NCBI RefSeq assembly: GCF_963855985.1
Contig: NW_026973566.1
Coordinates: forward strand, 3,696,501-3,760,500
DNA length: 64,000 nucleotides
Direction of reading: 5' to 3'
Origin: Ostrinia nubilalis
Lineage: Eukaryota > Arthropoda > Insecta > Lepidoptera > Crambidae
Part shown: positions 41,505-53,391 of the stretch, in pieces
How the letters are laid out: the number at the start of each line of letters is the position of its first letter
Numbering within the stretch: the stretch's first letter is position 1
Translations under genes and position numbers: made by a program
Notes under the pieces: model-generated
The model's database searches: none
What the model was told of the DNA's origin: nothing
What the model saw: the letters and a program-made list of their open reading frames with translations, nothing else

Positions 41505-42127
41505 CTAGCGGCCGCCCGCGACTTCGTGCGCGTGGATCTCGTTTTACCCCCCCTTCATCTATCTTACGCGGTTCAGATTTTTTCATACAAATGTTTTTTC
41601 CCGCTAACTCCCGTTCCCGTGAGATTTTTGCAATATCCTGTTGTAACTAAGCTGTAAGTTTACTAAGGTACCTGCATGCCAAATTTCAAGAGTCTATCTT
41701 ACGCGGTTTAGTTTTTTTCATACAAATGTTTTTTCCCGCTAACTCCCGTTCCCGTGGGAATTTTGCAATATCCTGTTGCAACTAAGCTTTAAGTTTACTA
41801 AGGTACCTGCATGCCAAATTTCAAGAGTATATCTTACGCGGTTTAGATTTTTTCATACAAATGTTTTTTCCCACTAACTCCCGTTCCCATGGGAATTTTG
41901 CAATATCCTGTTGTAACTAAGCTTTAAGTTTACTAAGGTACCTGCATGCCAAATTTCAAGCGTCTAACTTAAGCGGTTTAGATTTTTCGTACAAAACGGA
42001 TTTTCCCGCTAATTCCCGTTCCCGTGGGAATTCCTAAGTATCCTATAACCTGCCCAGGAGTATGAAGAATAATTATACCAAGTTTCGTTAAAATCCGTCA
42101 AGTGGTTTTTGTTTCTATAAGGAACAT

Positions 42128-42172
<45 letters not shown>

Positions 42173-42292
42173 AATTTTACTGATTGCATTTTTGGCATCA
42201 GTATCGATCACTAATCACCCCGTGATAGTTATTTTGAAAATATATTTCATGTACAGAATTGACCTCTCTACAGATTTATTATAAGTATAGAT
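41505..42292 (+). mobile_element. RTE-like SINE/LINE repeat with internal 125-bp tandem units
   Basis: Starts GCGGCCGCCCGCGACTTCG and ends CAGATTTATTATAAGTATAG, as lepidopteran RTE-type repeats do (established knowledge). The middle holds 3.5 units of about 125 bp, each with CCCGCTAACTCCCGTTCCCG, TGCAATATCCTGTTG and CCTGCATGCCAAATTTCAAG. A (CAGA)n microsatellite lies at 42128-42171. It is inserted in the Gyp-2 3' non-coding region. Confidence 0.75.
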
Positions 42293-43102
42293 TAAATGAA
42301 ATTTAAAATAAATGTGATGCAGAAAAATGATGAAATAGAAAAATAAATTAATTGATCCTGTGGACTGAAGACTTCAGCAACGCTTCAGTCGTTTTCGTGT
42401 CGCTGCGACGGTGCGCTCCATTCCTGGTGTCCTGAAATCCATAAAAAAAATCCATTTTAATATCACATACTTTTTTTCTATAATTTTACGTAATTACTGT
42501 TAATAAAATGTCTAGTATTTAGTGTAAATAATGTAAAATTCAAACATTTATATTGTAATAATGAAAATATGATTAAAATATTTAATGTAAATAATAAATA
42601 AAATATGTGGACTGTAGTAATTATATAGCTTATTAATTAAATATAGCTTTTTAATTATTGTAAATGATTATAATATAAGTTAATATGAATTTATTTTATT
42701 ATGTACATAATTATAATAAAAATTGTATTTTACTTGAACAACACCTGGCTTTTTAATAAAATAATGCTAATCAACATAATCAACGCCTTGTTAAGACGGC
42801 CATACAACACCATAATTTATTAACCCAATATTCCTTTACGATCAACACCAAGGCCAAACATTTTTGTAACCTATTATTTAATTCAACTTTGGTGGCCCAA
42901 TTCAACGCCCAAATGTAGACGGCCCTTCAACGTCTTATAAGACGGCCTTTCAACGCCCTTATAGGCGGCCCATTAATTATGGTGGCCTTGCTTTATATAC
43001 AAAATTATCTCACCCCTCTATTGATCAAAACTTAATTTTAATCAAAACTTAATTTCTAATGCAATGGATACATTATGGAAAATATACATAAATGGCGATA
43101 GA
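42293..43102 (-). other. Gyp-2 non-coding internal region downstream of pol
   Basis: AT-rich. Contains several variants of AACGCCCTTATAGGCGGCCC and AAGACGGCC between about 42785 and 42985, a loose repeat. No gene. Confidence 0.5.
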
Positions 43103-43691
43103 CTATCCTTCTAATAAATCAATTAATTCCTCAGTGCTATCGACTTGAGATTCATGAGTATCGCTTGAACAATCAAGATCATCATCAACAAATTTTCTTA
43201 GTGAATCCGAGGCAACAGTAGCTTGATACTTTTTATACCCCTTAAGACCTTTGATTGATGTAATGATGTACCGATCATTTCCTAATACCTTTTTAATCTT
43301 ATATGGACCACTGTACTTTTCTTTTAGTTTCCTAACTGCATCTTTGTTCTTATCCTGAGCTCCTTTCCATAAAACTAAATCACCCGATTTGTAAATAGTT
43401 GGAGGTTTTCGCTTCGCATCGAATCGTTTTTTCATTGATTCAGAAACCTTTTTAATGTTACTAGATGCTATTTCCCGATTTTGAATAATTGTTTCTTCAG
43501 TGTCAAACGTGTTTGTGGATAAGCCTTGTAATATTGAACGAATAGCGTGGAATATTAAACGAAATGGCGCGAACCCTGTCGTAGAGTTAACGGTATTGTT
43601 AATACCCCAAGTAACTTTGTTAATACATTTATCCCATTCATGCTCATCTATGGTACTCTTATTAATGGCCTCTAAGAGAGTTCGGTTGAAG
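43103..43691 (-). pseudogene. pol: Gyp-2 integrase, C-terminal part
   Basis: Begins at the BEL-1 target site with RFNRTLLEAINKST, then WDKCINKVTWGINNTVN, FAPFRLIFHA, KKRFDAKRKPPTIYKSGD and a C-terminal module YSGPYKIKKVLGNDRYIITS. It ends with an acidic tail (DDDLDCSSDTHES) and a stop. It is the continuation of 56185-57029 across BEL-1. No frameshift is seen within it. Confidence 0.88.
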
Positions 43692-43696
43692 CGTTC

Positions 43697-43931
43697 TGTA
43701 CGAGCACACTCGACATTTTATATTTCGCCGACACCGCATTTTACCGTCAACGCTTAACTCAATTGTTGTATAATTTTCAGTGCAATAAACACGCTCATCG
43801 GTGACGGACACTTTCATTTAACATTCCGCTCCCGAACAACTTATCCTATTTGTACTCAACTACTACATTCTAACTTAACTACATCAACATATTACTACTT
43901 ACCACCAAGTGTAAGGGAACTAACCCCTACA
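43697..43931 (+). repeat. BEL-1 5' LTR
   Basis: 235 bp, paired with 55942-56179 (238 bp). It ends CTAACCCCTACA. Confidence 0.92.
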
Positions 43932-44151
43932 TTTCTTCGAGCCGGATCTTTCATCAGAACCTAAAGTGTGAACGTGTGTGATTAGTGATAAATCTGCGGT
44001 AGCGAATCGGTTTGTCTGGCCTCCCGGAAGAGGGAATCCCCGGGCAAATTGAGAGTGCGCACATATCGTAGAGGCATCTCTACCACATACCACACCACCG
44101 GAACAACAGTTCAACAACATCTCAACATCTGAAGCCACCAACTTTAACAAC

Positions 44152-45160
44152 ATGGAAAAATTACTTCAGAAACAACAACTCGTAACGGAGGGGATCGAGA
44201 AGATCGTGGTCAACTTTAAAAAGGACACCTCACGCCGCAAGACACCGGAGTACGCCCAAAAACGCCTGGAAGCTCTGGAGTCGCTATGGAGTGAGTTTGA
44301 AATCAATCATAAACAACTTTTACTGTCTGTAGACCAATCAGACGACTACTTTACTACCAACGCTTATCAAACTTTGAAAAGGACGTACCTATCCATGAAG
44401 GACGCCCTCCAAAAACTTTTGGAATCCAACATAACCGCTGAACAAACCGAGGCTGGAACATTGTCGAAATCGGACGAACTCATCAACCTACAGAACACCA
44501 ACTTTCGAGCCTTCTCTCGTATGGTTTGCAACATTGACATTGAATCCATCACCGAGAAGTGGGAACTCGAAGACAAGCTACAAATGCTACAATCCCGTTG
44601 GAGAGTCATCGACGATACACATTGGCAAATTGACAATGTTTTAATCGGTACCGACTTAAACTACGAAGAACAATTTTCAAAACATGAAGCAGAGTTTGAA
44701 ACCACCAAACGAGAACTGCATCGCAAACTGAATGCTACCACCCACCAGCAACGCTCTCTGCCGCCCATCGAGATACCCACATTCACCGGAAACTATGCTC
44801 AGTGGCCAACTTTTATGGATTTATATTGTGAAGCAATCCACAATAATGCCATGCTAACACAGGGCCAAAAAATGCAACATCTCAAGGGAAAGCTCAGAGG
44901 CGAAGCAGAGCGCATTGTTCAACACCTAACTGTGTCAGCAGAAAACTATGAAGCCTGTTGGGAAATCCTTACCCACCGCTATAACAACAAACAACTACTT
45001 TTTACAAGACAAATCCAAACTTTCATGAATCAACCATCGATACAACAACAAACCTCGTACGAATTGAAACGACTCTACGACACCAGTTTGGAAACTATAC
45101 ATGCAATACACAACTTGGGTATTGAAACAATAACATGGGACCCCATCCTTGTTCACATAT
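44152..45160 (+). pseudogene. gag: BEL-1 gag, N-terminal part
   Basis: Starts at ATG 44152 about 220 bases after the LTR. An N-terminal helical region (RLEALESLWSEFEINHKQLL) precedes a DUF1759-type Gag core: LPPIEIPTFTGNYAQWPTF, HLKGKLRGEAERIV and WEILTHRYNNKQLL, diagnostic of Pao/BEL. It is cut at ATAT (45157-45160) by the 1183-bp element. The frame resumes at 46344 in phase with the removal of one ATAT. Confidence 0.88.
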
Positions 45161-46343
45161 CGTCAGTTGCAGGTTCACTTGGGGTAACTGACAAAATACG
45201 GTTTTTGAGTTAAATATACAGCTTTTCTTAGTTTTTTCTGCTCTTTCGAATGGTATACGTAAAAAAAATCTAGCTTTAAAAAAATTACAACTACACGGAC
45301 ATTTTCAGGTGTGAACTTTTCAGATTTCCTTCACAATTTTGGTGTAACTGACATTGTAATAATTTTACCAGGTTGAATTGGTGTATCTGTAATAATGTAA
45401 AAATTTTGCTACAAAACTTTGCAATTACACTGATTTGCTAAGGTTTATAACATTAAATAAAATAGGAATTTAGAAAGTTTTAAGGCATATTACATTATTA
45501 TTATACCAGCAGTATCAGTTAAAGAAGATAAAGTTAGCTCAACAAAAGAAAATATTGAAATTGAGCAAACTATCCAGCCAACTAGGCGTCACTGCGCGTT
45601 GCTAACATTAACCTGTTGTTACTCTGTTACCTTTACTGTTGTAGTACTCATGACCTTAATTCAACATTGCTATAAAGAGGTGGGAAATTAAATCCATTTT
45701 GTTTTCAGTTTAAGTTTACCCCTAGAGCTAAATACGGTATTGGTAAGTCAAAGCTTAAAAAAATATTGAAATTACATAGTTTCACAGTAATACTTTAGTT
45801 ATTTCAATATTTCTGTCTTAAAAAAATTAAATACACATATTTTCTTAATTTTCGTGGCTTTTTAAACATTTTTTAATGAATAAAATAAAAGTTACTTGTA
45901 ATAAAATTTAAAAAAATAATAAGAAAACGACAAAATGTTACTTTTTACATGAATTCTCTTATTTTTTAATACTTTTACATAAATTATACACCAACTAAGT
46001 AAACAAAACCCAGCAAATGCATCAAATTATTTTAATTTGGGCAGTACTTACACCAATTTGACCTATGTTTTTTCCAAAAGTATGGTTTAAAATTAGTGTA
46101 ACTGTCAAAAGTACAAAAATACATTGGTGTAACTGCAATTTATTTCCTTAACTAAGACATATTAGATAATTCTTTTTATTTAATCTAAAACCGCGTAGAA
46201 TTCTAAGCATTTCTGTAAAAACAGATCCAAAAAAGGTTAAATAGGAAAAAAGTTATGTCCGATTTAAGACGAAAAAAAACTTTAAACGGCTCTACTGAAA
46301 AACTGTATTTTGTCAGTTACCCCAAGTGAACCTGCAACTGACG
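45161..46343. mobile_element. 1183-bp element with 39-bp TIRs and repeated GGTGTAACTG motif
   Basis: ATAT at 45157-45160 and 46344-46347 (TA is an equally possible reading). At least 39 bp of perfect inverted ends begin CGTCAGTTGCAGGTTCACTT. Inside, GGTGTAACTG or close variants recur on both strands at about 45341, 45380, 45987, 46048, 46095 and 46126, echoing GGGTAACTGAC in the TIR. No transposase. Superfamily not assigned. Confidence 0.85.
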
Positions 46344-46347
46344 ATAT

Positions 46348-47174
46348 TGACTACCAAACTTGACTCCGAGACATACGCTTCATACATGGAAACTAGAAAA
46401 CAACCGAGAGAACTCCCTAGCCTTGACGAATTCATGGAGTTTCTACAACGTAAATTTACCGCTTTGGAACCTATAAACAAGAAAAAACAACAAAACACAT
46501 CTGCTGCAAAACCTACTCCATCGAAGGACAACACTTCAACCTCGCCTAGAACACCATATGCGAGTACTTCAAACAAACCTAAAAACTATTTCGGCAAAAG
46601 TTATCACGTCAACGCCGAAAGAATTTGTCCATTGTGCAAAAGCGACCATTTTCTGCTTTATTGCCAATCGTTCAAGCAAATGTCATCGGAGACGAAGTTG
46701 AAAACAAGTTCGCAACTTAACATATGCACTAATTGCATGATTTGCATGTACTCACACAATGGCAAGAAGTGCACCTCAATCAAACGATGCCGCGTTTGCA
46801 ACAATCAACACCACACTTCATTGCACGACGTATTGCGAGAAGTGGACTCATCAAATTCGCCGACAAACGCGACACCGCAACTACCTACGACCTCCACGAA
46901 GTCACAACGCAAGGCGAATCATGTTACCGGCGATTACAATGAAGTTTTACTTGCTACAGCCCAACTAAAAATTAGGTCAGCTGATGGAACCTACCTAAAA
47001 CTGAGATGTTTGCTTGATCAAGGATCACAAATAAACTTGATAACAGAATCAGCTGCTCAACGTCTAGGGCTGCAACGTAGAAAACAAAACGCAACTATAT
47101 CTGGAATTGGATTTTCGACCAATCAAAGTAACGGTACGATTCAGCTTGTGTGTGAATCACTATTTGGAGACTAC
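46348..47174 (+). pseudogene. gag: BEL-1 gag C-terminus and protease start
   Basis: LTTKLDSETYASYMETRK and FMEFLQRKFTALE complete the Gag core. Cys/His fingers follow (CPLCKSDHFLLYC, CTNCMICMYSHNGKKC, CRVCNNQHHTSLH). The aspartic protease of Pao type is LLDQGSQINLITESAAQRLGL, where DQGS stands for the usual DTGS. The frame ends at the TAC target site of Harb-1 and resumes after 51128. Confidence 0.88.
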
Positions 47175-47438
47175 CGGTCTTATTCATAATCATTTTTCAC
47201 ATTTTATCAAATGCTTATTAGAGGTTTATAAAACGTTTGATAAAAATTGTTATTCATAATCGTCATTTAGCGCTAAAATCCTCTTATAACTGTGTGATAA
47301 GTTATCGAGAGCTCGGGCCTTGTTTAAAGCTCTAATAAACCTATTTTAACCTAACTTTTATAAATGTCATTTCATATGAATGTCACTTCGTTGGTTTATT
47401 TATTCAAAATATCCTTGCTGTGATCCTTGCTTGTGAAA

Positions 47439-48798
47439 ATGAATGCTATAAATGCAATTGTGCATTTAGCCAATAATGCCGACCCAGCGCGACGTAGAAA
47501 GCTCTACCGCCAACGAAGCAACCCATTCGATTTGCGGGACCTAAATTTTAAAATAAAATATAGGTTCAATAAGGACACAGTGCGCACCATCATAGATTTG
47601 GTGGAAGATGATCTGGTTCAGAGCGCTAGAGGTGGTGGCACGTGTCCTGAACTGCAAGTTTTAGTGGCCATAAGATGTTGGGGACGTCGTGAGGTAAGCA
47701 CAAAAAAGTGTTTTATTTTATCCCTTTGTCGTGGCTGCTATAATTATTTTCATACATTTTCAGGTACAAGATGATGCTGGTGACCTCCATGGCCTAAGTC
47801 AGCCGACAGTGAGCCGGATATGCGCCAGAGTCGCGCATGCAATCGCGAATAAGGCAAATTCCTTCATCAAAATGCCTATCACTATAGGAGAGCAGGAAAG
47901 AATTAGTGCCAAATTTAGAGCAATTAAAAATTTTCCTGGGGTGATAGGAGCCATAGATTGCACCCACATTAAAATTAAAAAAACCGGAGGTGACATGGCC
48001 CAGTACTATATTAATAGAAAAGGCTATTATTCCCTGAATGTTCAGGTAAAATATATTTTGATTTTATACAGTTTACAACAGAGAAAGATTTGTTTTAATA
48101 ATGTCTATAATTTTTACTTTGTATGATCTAAATTTTAGCAACATTCAACACTATATTATTGGATGGATTACCTACAGGATACTGTTTTTTTTATTTTAGG
48201 TTGTCTGTGATGCTGACCTCAAAATAATGGATATAGTGGCTAGATGGCGAGGCAGTACACATGACAGTCGAATTTTTATGGAGAGCAATATAAAACAACG
48301 ATTTGAGGATAGGCAGTTTAGAGGACGCCTTATTGGCGATTCGGGCTACCCTCTTCTGCCATATCTATTTACACCTATTTTAAGGCCTAGTCGTCCAGAA
48401 GAAGAAGCATACAATAATGCTCACATCTCAACTAGGAACACTGTTGAAAGGTGTTTTGGGGTGTGGAAGCAGCGGTTCCAATGCCTACTCCATGGCTTAC
48501 CAGTAAGCCTCCAAAATGGAAAAGCTGTGATCATAGCATTGGCTGTATTACATAATATAGCCATTGATATGAATGACACATTGTTAGGTAAATGTTATCA
48601 ATTTGACTGTACATAAGGAATACAAATCTTTATGACAAAATGTTGACAAATTCATAATATTTTTCAGAACAACATATGGAGCAGGTCCCTGAAACTCCGC
48701 AACTTTCGACGGAGAACAGTGTTCACGACAACCGACCTTCATTGTTGAGGCGTAGGTCGCAGTTGATACTACAAAATTTTATAAATCAACATTTTTGA
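47439..48798 (+). CDS. PIF/Harbinger DDE transposase, four exons
   Basis: Inferred exons 47439-47693, 47764-48045, 48200-48587 and 48668-48798 (351 residues), all introns GT-AG and frame-consistent. N-terminal region: FDLRDLNFKIKYRFNKDTV. A helix-turn-helix-like GLSQPTVSRICARVAHAI follows. The DDE_4-type nuclease shows GVIGAIDCTHIKI (first Asp), VVCDADLKIMDI (second acidic block), WRGSTHDSRIF, LIGDSGYPLLPYL and NTVERCFGVWKQRF (Glu). It ends LRRRSQLILQNF. No stop or frameshift is seen. The ATG at 47439 is the first in frame with family homology. It cuts and pastes the element into TWA-like sites together with the SANT protein. Confidence 0.9.
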
Positions 48799-49652
48799 AT
48801 GGTACTAAAATACATTTTGATAAATTCCAACGATTTACTTTTATGTAATGTCATTTGAGTTCATGAAAATGTTGTATTTTAATTTTTCAGATACTGTTCC
48901 TGGCATCTTAATGAAAATAAAAAGAATATTTGATTGAAAAATACCTGTATTTCAATTTTCAGTCCAATTTGTTACTATCACAAAAACAAAACCTGTAGTT
49001 CTCTTTAAAAAAGCAATTATTCTGCAAAAATTCAAAACAAATTACTTTATATCACTAATTTAAGTACAATTAGTTTCAACAAACTTACTTATTAAAAATC
49101 ACAGTTCAATTCTTTAAAACAAAGAAATTGCTTAAGTATAAACGTTTCTATTCGGAGGTTATCAACCTTCTACATTTAAAACAAAATAACCATAATTTAC
49201 ACTATTATTATAAAGGCGAATGTTTGTGACTAGGCATATGTGTATTTACTTTATATCACTAATTTAAGTACAATTATTAAACTTACTTACTAAAAATCAC
49301 AGTTCAATTCTTATAAACAAATAAATTGCTAAAACAGATAGATTATATAGTCTCGAATAACATATAGGCTTCTTTTTATCCTGGAAAAATGCACAGATCC
49401 TGTAGGTTACAGAAATAGTAGTCTACGCAGGCGGAGTCGTGGGCAACAGCTAGTTAATAGTAATCTCAAACTCTTATTAAGTTATGACTAGTAAACATAT
49501 TCATAGCCGTCTAAATATATTGCAGAAACACAATCAAAATGCGGATTGGAACTGCATAAAATACAAATTAAAAACAAACAGAAGTAAGGGAGGAACTAAC
49601 TTATTATTTAGAATCTGTTAGTACTTGAAAAACTTTAACATCAAAAGACTTA
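48799..49652. other. Harb-1 region between the two convergent genes
   Basis: AT-rich. AATAAAA-type polyadenylation signals serve the transposase side near 48910. ACTTTATATCACTAATTTAA is present twice (about 49043 and 49251). No gene. Confidence 0.5.
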
Positions 49653-50662
49653 TTATTCTTTATTAATGTGAGTGTAATATTTAAGTTTTTCCTGTAATAA
49701 TTGATGCTCAAGATCCAAGTTTCTCCCTTTCTTCCGTTCGTTTTCCATTTGAACTTCATGCAGTTCAATCCGGCATTTTGATTCTGTTTCTGCAATTTCG
49801 GAAATCCTAACTTTGCTTAAATCAATTAAGCCTTCTTTGTTTAACAGTTTCCTTTTTTTTTTGATTGCTGGTGCTTTAAAATTAGGTTTTGCTTTATTTT
49901 CTTTTGCCTCTACTTTTTTATTTTCTTTATCTTCCAATATGCCTCTAGTAGTACAAGCATGTGTATCTTCTATTTCTTCATCAAGTACCACCAATTCATA
50001 TTGGATTTCTTCATTATTTATCAATTCCTGATCTTGCGTATTTTGAGTTGATTCCTCCTCTTGAATGTTAATTAATTCACTTTTATTTGAGTCCGAGTCA
50101 AATCTGTTAACATCGACTACAAATTCATTGGGCAACCAAGATGCTATATCATCAGCCCTATCGTCAGGCACTGATAATGGTGGACCACCGCCAGTTTTAA
50201 TTTGAGCCTGCCTAGCAATGGTCTTGTCTTTCTTCGCACTGATTTTTATGAGGCTCCATTGCGATTTTAACTGGGTAATGGAGCGGTTCATACCAGCGCA
50301 CATTGAATTAAACCTGAAAAAGAAATGACAGGATTTTGAATTACAGGTAAAGGCAAAATTTTATATTGAAGGCAGAAATCAAAAGATGTACCAACGTTGT
50401 TTGTAAATCAGCCCAAGCCGCAACCTTCCGTTTATTCGTGTTAGTGTCTGTATTTTTATTTTCGATTGCATTTACTCTTTCTTTCACCAACTCTTTCAGC
50501 AAATACTGAAAAGCAAACACTAGGCGTCAAACATAAATAAAACCATGCTACAAAAATTAGTAGGCACTTTATCAGGCTAAAAATAAGTACTACCTTATCT
50601 TCCTCCAACCAGTTTTCTGATCGTTGCCTTTTAGGCGGTCTGTTCTCCTTCGTCATGGACAT
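49653..50662 (-). CDS. Harbinger SANT/Myb-like DNA-binding accessory protein, three exons
   Basis: Inferred exons on the minus strand: 50594-50662, 50396-50505 and 49653-50313 (279 residues). The SANT/Myb-like fold is spread over them: PPKRQRSENWLEEDK, YLLKELVKERVNAIENK, NKRKVAAWADLQ, QLKSQWSLIKISAKKD and TGGGPP. An acidic middle (LVVLDEEIEDTHA) and a basic region (IKKKRKLL) precede a C-terminal coiled coil (ENERKKGRNLDLEHQLLQEKL). Such proteins carry Harbinger transposase to the nucleus and to the TIRs. The exon 2 donor (GTTGGT) is weak, so that junction is less certain. Confidence 0.82.
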
Positions 50663-51128
50663 AATTAGTATCCGATGTAACTAGCCGGGTCGTCGTAAGA
50701 GCTTATTGCAGAGTACAGGGTAAGAGGTACAGAATCCAGAACATACAATCCCAAGTTTTATAAAAGTTTGATAAAACTTGGGAGTTGATCGAAAAAACCG
50801 AAAACTTTATTAAATTTTCGTGCCAAATGTCAATGTCAGTAAGTAAAACGTCACAGCTGCCAATTTTTTGTTTTTTTTTTCTGCGATTTGTCTATGATTT
50901 TACATGGTCCATCAAGTTAAATCACCAAAAAAGCTGTTTTCGTTCATTCTTTTTGTATAGTCTGTGGAAAGAAAATATTAAACTCTGTTTTAGCTATCAA
51001 AGGTTTATAAACGATTATGAATAACGTTTTTTATCAGAGGTTTATAAGAGTGTTTTAAGCCTATCAAACGTTTTAGCTAATGTAGGTTTTAAACCTATAT
51101 TAGCATTTTATTATGAATAAGACCGTAC

Positions 51129-51686
51129 ACGTTTACAACTGAAGCACTCATCATGTCCAAAATGATGACCAACCTCCCCAACTACACATTTGACAAGCAA
51201 CAATGGCCTCATCTACGCAACATCAACTTGGCCGATCCAGATTACAATGTTTCTCGGCCAATTGATATCTTACTGGATGCTGGTATCTATGCAGATATCA
51301 TCATGGCGGGCATACTACGAGGTTCTCCGGAAGCACCCATTGCACAACAAACTAAACTTGGGTGGGTGTTGATGGGAAACGTCAAAACTTTCAACTGCCA
51401 CGTCATTCTCAACAACATTGACGATATTTCACGATTCTGGGAAATGGAGGAAATCATGGAAACACGCCCTGAGTCACCAGATGGTCACTATTGTGAAACT
51501 CTATACAACAACACTACACGCCGACGGGACGATGGGCGCTATGAAGTGAAAATCCCCATGAAACCGAATTATGAACAACATTTGGGCACAACAAAGCCAC
51601 AAGCCATTGCCCAGTTCAAACAACTAGAGAAACGACTAGCTAAGGATGAACAGCTGGCTTTAAAGCTACAAAGCATTCATTCATGA
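51129..51686 (+). pseudogene. pol: BEL-1 pol: protease end and RT N-terminal region
   Basis: Resumes after Harb-1. MSKMMTNLPNYTFDKQQWPH, ADPDYNVSRPIDILLDAGIY and APIAQQTKLGWVLMG are characteristic of the Pao/BEL protease-RT connection. It ends at a stop from a small frameshift near 51680. The next frame picks up immediately. Confidence 0.88.
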
Positions 51687-52884
51687 ATACCTGGAACTTA
51701 ATCACATGAAGAAATGCACAATATCACGCGAGCCCAGCTGTATTCTACCTCATCATGGAGTCGTCAGACCCGATTCCACTACTACTAAACTCCGTGTCGT
51801 TTTCAACGCTTCTACCAACACATCGTCAGGTCACAGCCTCAACGCGTTGATGGAAGGTGGCCCAAACATTCAACAAGATCTTCAAGCTATCATTATGCGC
51901 TGGAGAACCTATCAGTTCGTGTACACAGCTGACATCGAGAAGTTCTACAGGCAAATACTAGTACGTGAAGAAGATCAACACTTACAAAAAATCGTGTGGC
52001 GAGATTCGACAGCAGACCTTATCACAGAGTACCAACTTTGCACTGTTACATACGGTACGAAGGCTGCGCCATTCTTAGCCATGCGCACTATTAAACAACT
52101 TATCAAGGATGATGGTCATGAGTACCCTCTCGCCTCCAACATTTTGGAACATCAATTGTACGTGGATGACTTGCTGGGCGGAAGCAACACAATCGAAGTG
52201 GCGCAAGCGACACAAACTGAACTTATCAACATGATGAAAGGCGGATGATTCAACCTTCGCAAATGGGCTAGTAATAGTCCTTCATTACTACAAAACTTAC
52301 CTGAAAATCTCATCAATCAAAACATGATCAACTTTAAACATGCGGAAACAAACAAAACACTCGGTATTAACTGGAATCCGAGCACAGATCAATTTACATT
52401 CAAACACAACGAAGACGGCAAGGCTGACGTCACAACAAAACGGGGATTGCTATCGGACATATCCAAACTGTACGACCCACTTGGATGGCTATCACCTGTA
52501 ACTGTGAAAGCTAAATTACTATTTCAACAAACATGGTCTTCAGAATTAACCTGGGATGAACCCCTTCCTGAAAACATACAAAGAGACTGGCATAAATTTC
52601 GACAAGAACTTCCCCAAATCGATAACATACAAATAAATCGATGTATGGGAAATACGTCACAGACATTTGTACTTCACGGATTCAGCGACGTATCTGAGAA
52701 GGCCTATGCGTGCGCTATATACTGTAAAACAACCGATGCACAAGGAAAACACATCATCGAGTTAGTAGCTGGAAAAAACAAACTTGCCCCACTGAGAAAA
52801 CCTATTTCATTACCAAAACTGGAACTCTGTGGCGCCGAGCTCCTATCGAGACTAATGAAAAAGACCTATGGTCTTTTTCATTAG
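51673..52884 (+). pseudogene. pol: BEL-1 pol: reverse transcriptase and RNase H start
   Basis: YLPHHGV-like ILPHHGVVRPDSTTTKLRVV, then FNASTNTSSGHSLN, the RT core YTADIEKFYRQI, and the catalytic QLYVDDLLGG. A TGA at 52246 interrupts just before FNLRKWASN, and the frame continues through NWNPSTDQFTF, LYDPLGWLSPV and HGFSDVSEKAYACAIY (RNase H-like). It ends at the perfect palindrome 52844-52892, which introduces stops. The polymerase copies element RNA. It is inactive here. Confidence 0.88.
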
Positions 52885-52892
52885 TCTCGATA
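52844..52892. repeat. Perfect 23-bp palindrome in BEL-1 pol
   Basis: Arms 52844-52866 and 52870-52892 around TAT. The left arm begins TATCGAGACTAATG. The right arm is its exact complement and breaks the RNase H frame. Confidence 0.95.
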
Positions 52893-53391
52893 AACATTCA
52901 GAATTTAACTGTTTACGGATGGACTGACTCAACTGTGGTACTGGGATGGTTACATGGCGACCCGTCTCGTTGGAAAACCTTCGTTTCTAATCGAGTGGTG
53001 AAAATAACAGAAACCATGCCTGCTGCCTGTTGGAAACATTTAAAATCCGAAGACAACCCTGTGGACTGTGCCAGCAGAGGACTGACACCATCACAACTCA
53101 TATCACATCCCCTTTGGTGGAAAGGCCCCCTCTGGCTAAACAGCAACGAACATCCAAAACAAGAAACATTTCATACTGATGCTGAACTGAAAAAGATAAA
53201 ACAAGTTTGTGTGTCTCAACAATCCGCGCCATTAATTGAGTCACTTCTACATAACAATAGCTCTATGGCGCGTGTAACACGAATCCTAAGTTGGATATTT
53301 CGATTCATAAACAATGCACGTGACGTCAAAAATGCCAAACAAACATCGTACTTAACAACGAGTGACCTGAAAACCGCACAAAATGCAATTA
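52893..53391 (+). pseudogene. pol: BEL-1 pol: RNase H and integrase N-terminal region
   Basis: VYGWTDSTVVLGWLHG and KSEDNPVDCASRGLTPSQL are conserved Pao/BEL RNase H blocks. HPLWWKGPLWL and a linker follow. Interrupted at the ATTA site by the 671-bp element. Confidence 0.87.

Larger units (their letters stand above)
47175..51125 (+). mobile_element. Harb-1: complete-looking PIF/Harbinger transposon
   Basis: TAC at 47172-47174 and 51126-51128. A 16-bp TIR CGGTCTTATTCATAAT is perfect. The motif TTATTCATAATCGT recurs just inside each end in inverted orientation, with AGAGGTTTATAA blocks. It carries two genes in convergent orientation, a DDE transposase (+) and a SANT/Myb-like protein (-). All inferred exons are open, so the element may be autonomous. 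Confidence 0.93.

Noticed and set aside
42128..42171. Functional element in the CAGA run
   Set aside because: A plain tetranucleotide microsatellite, as commonly found near RTE-type tails.
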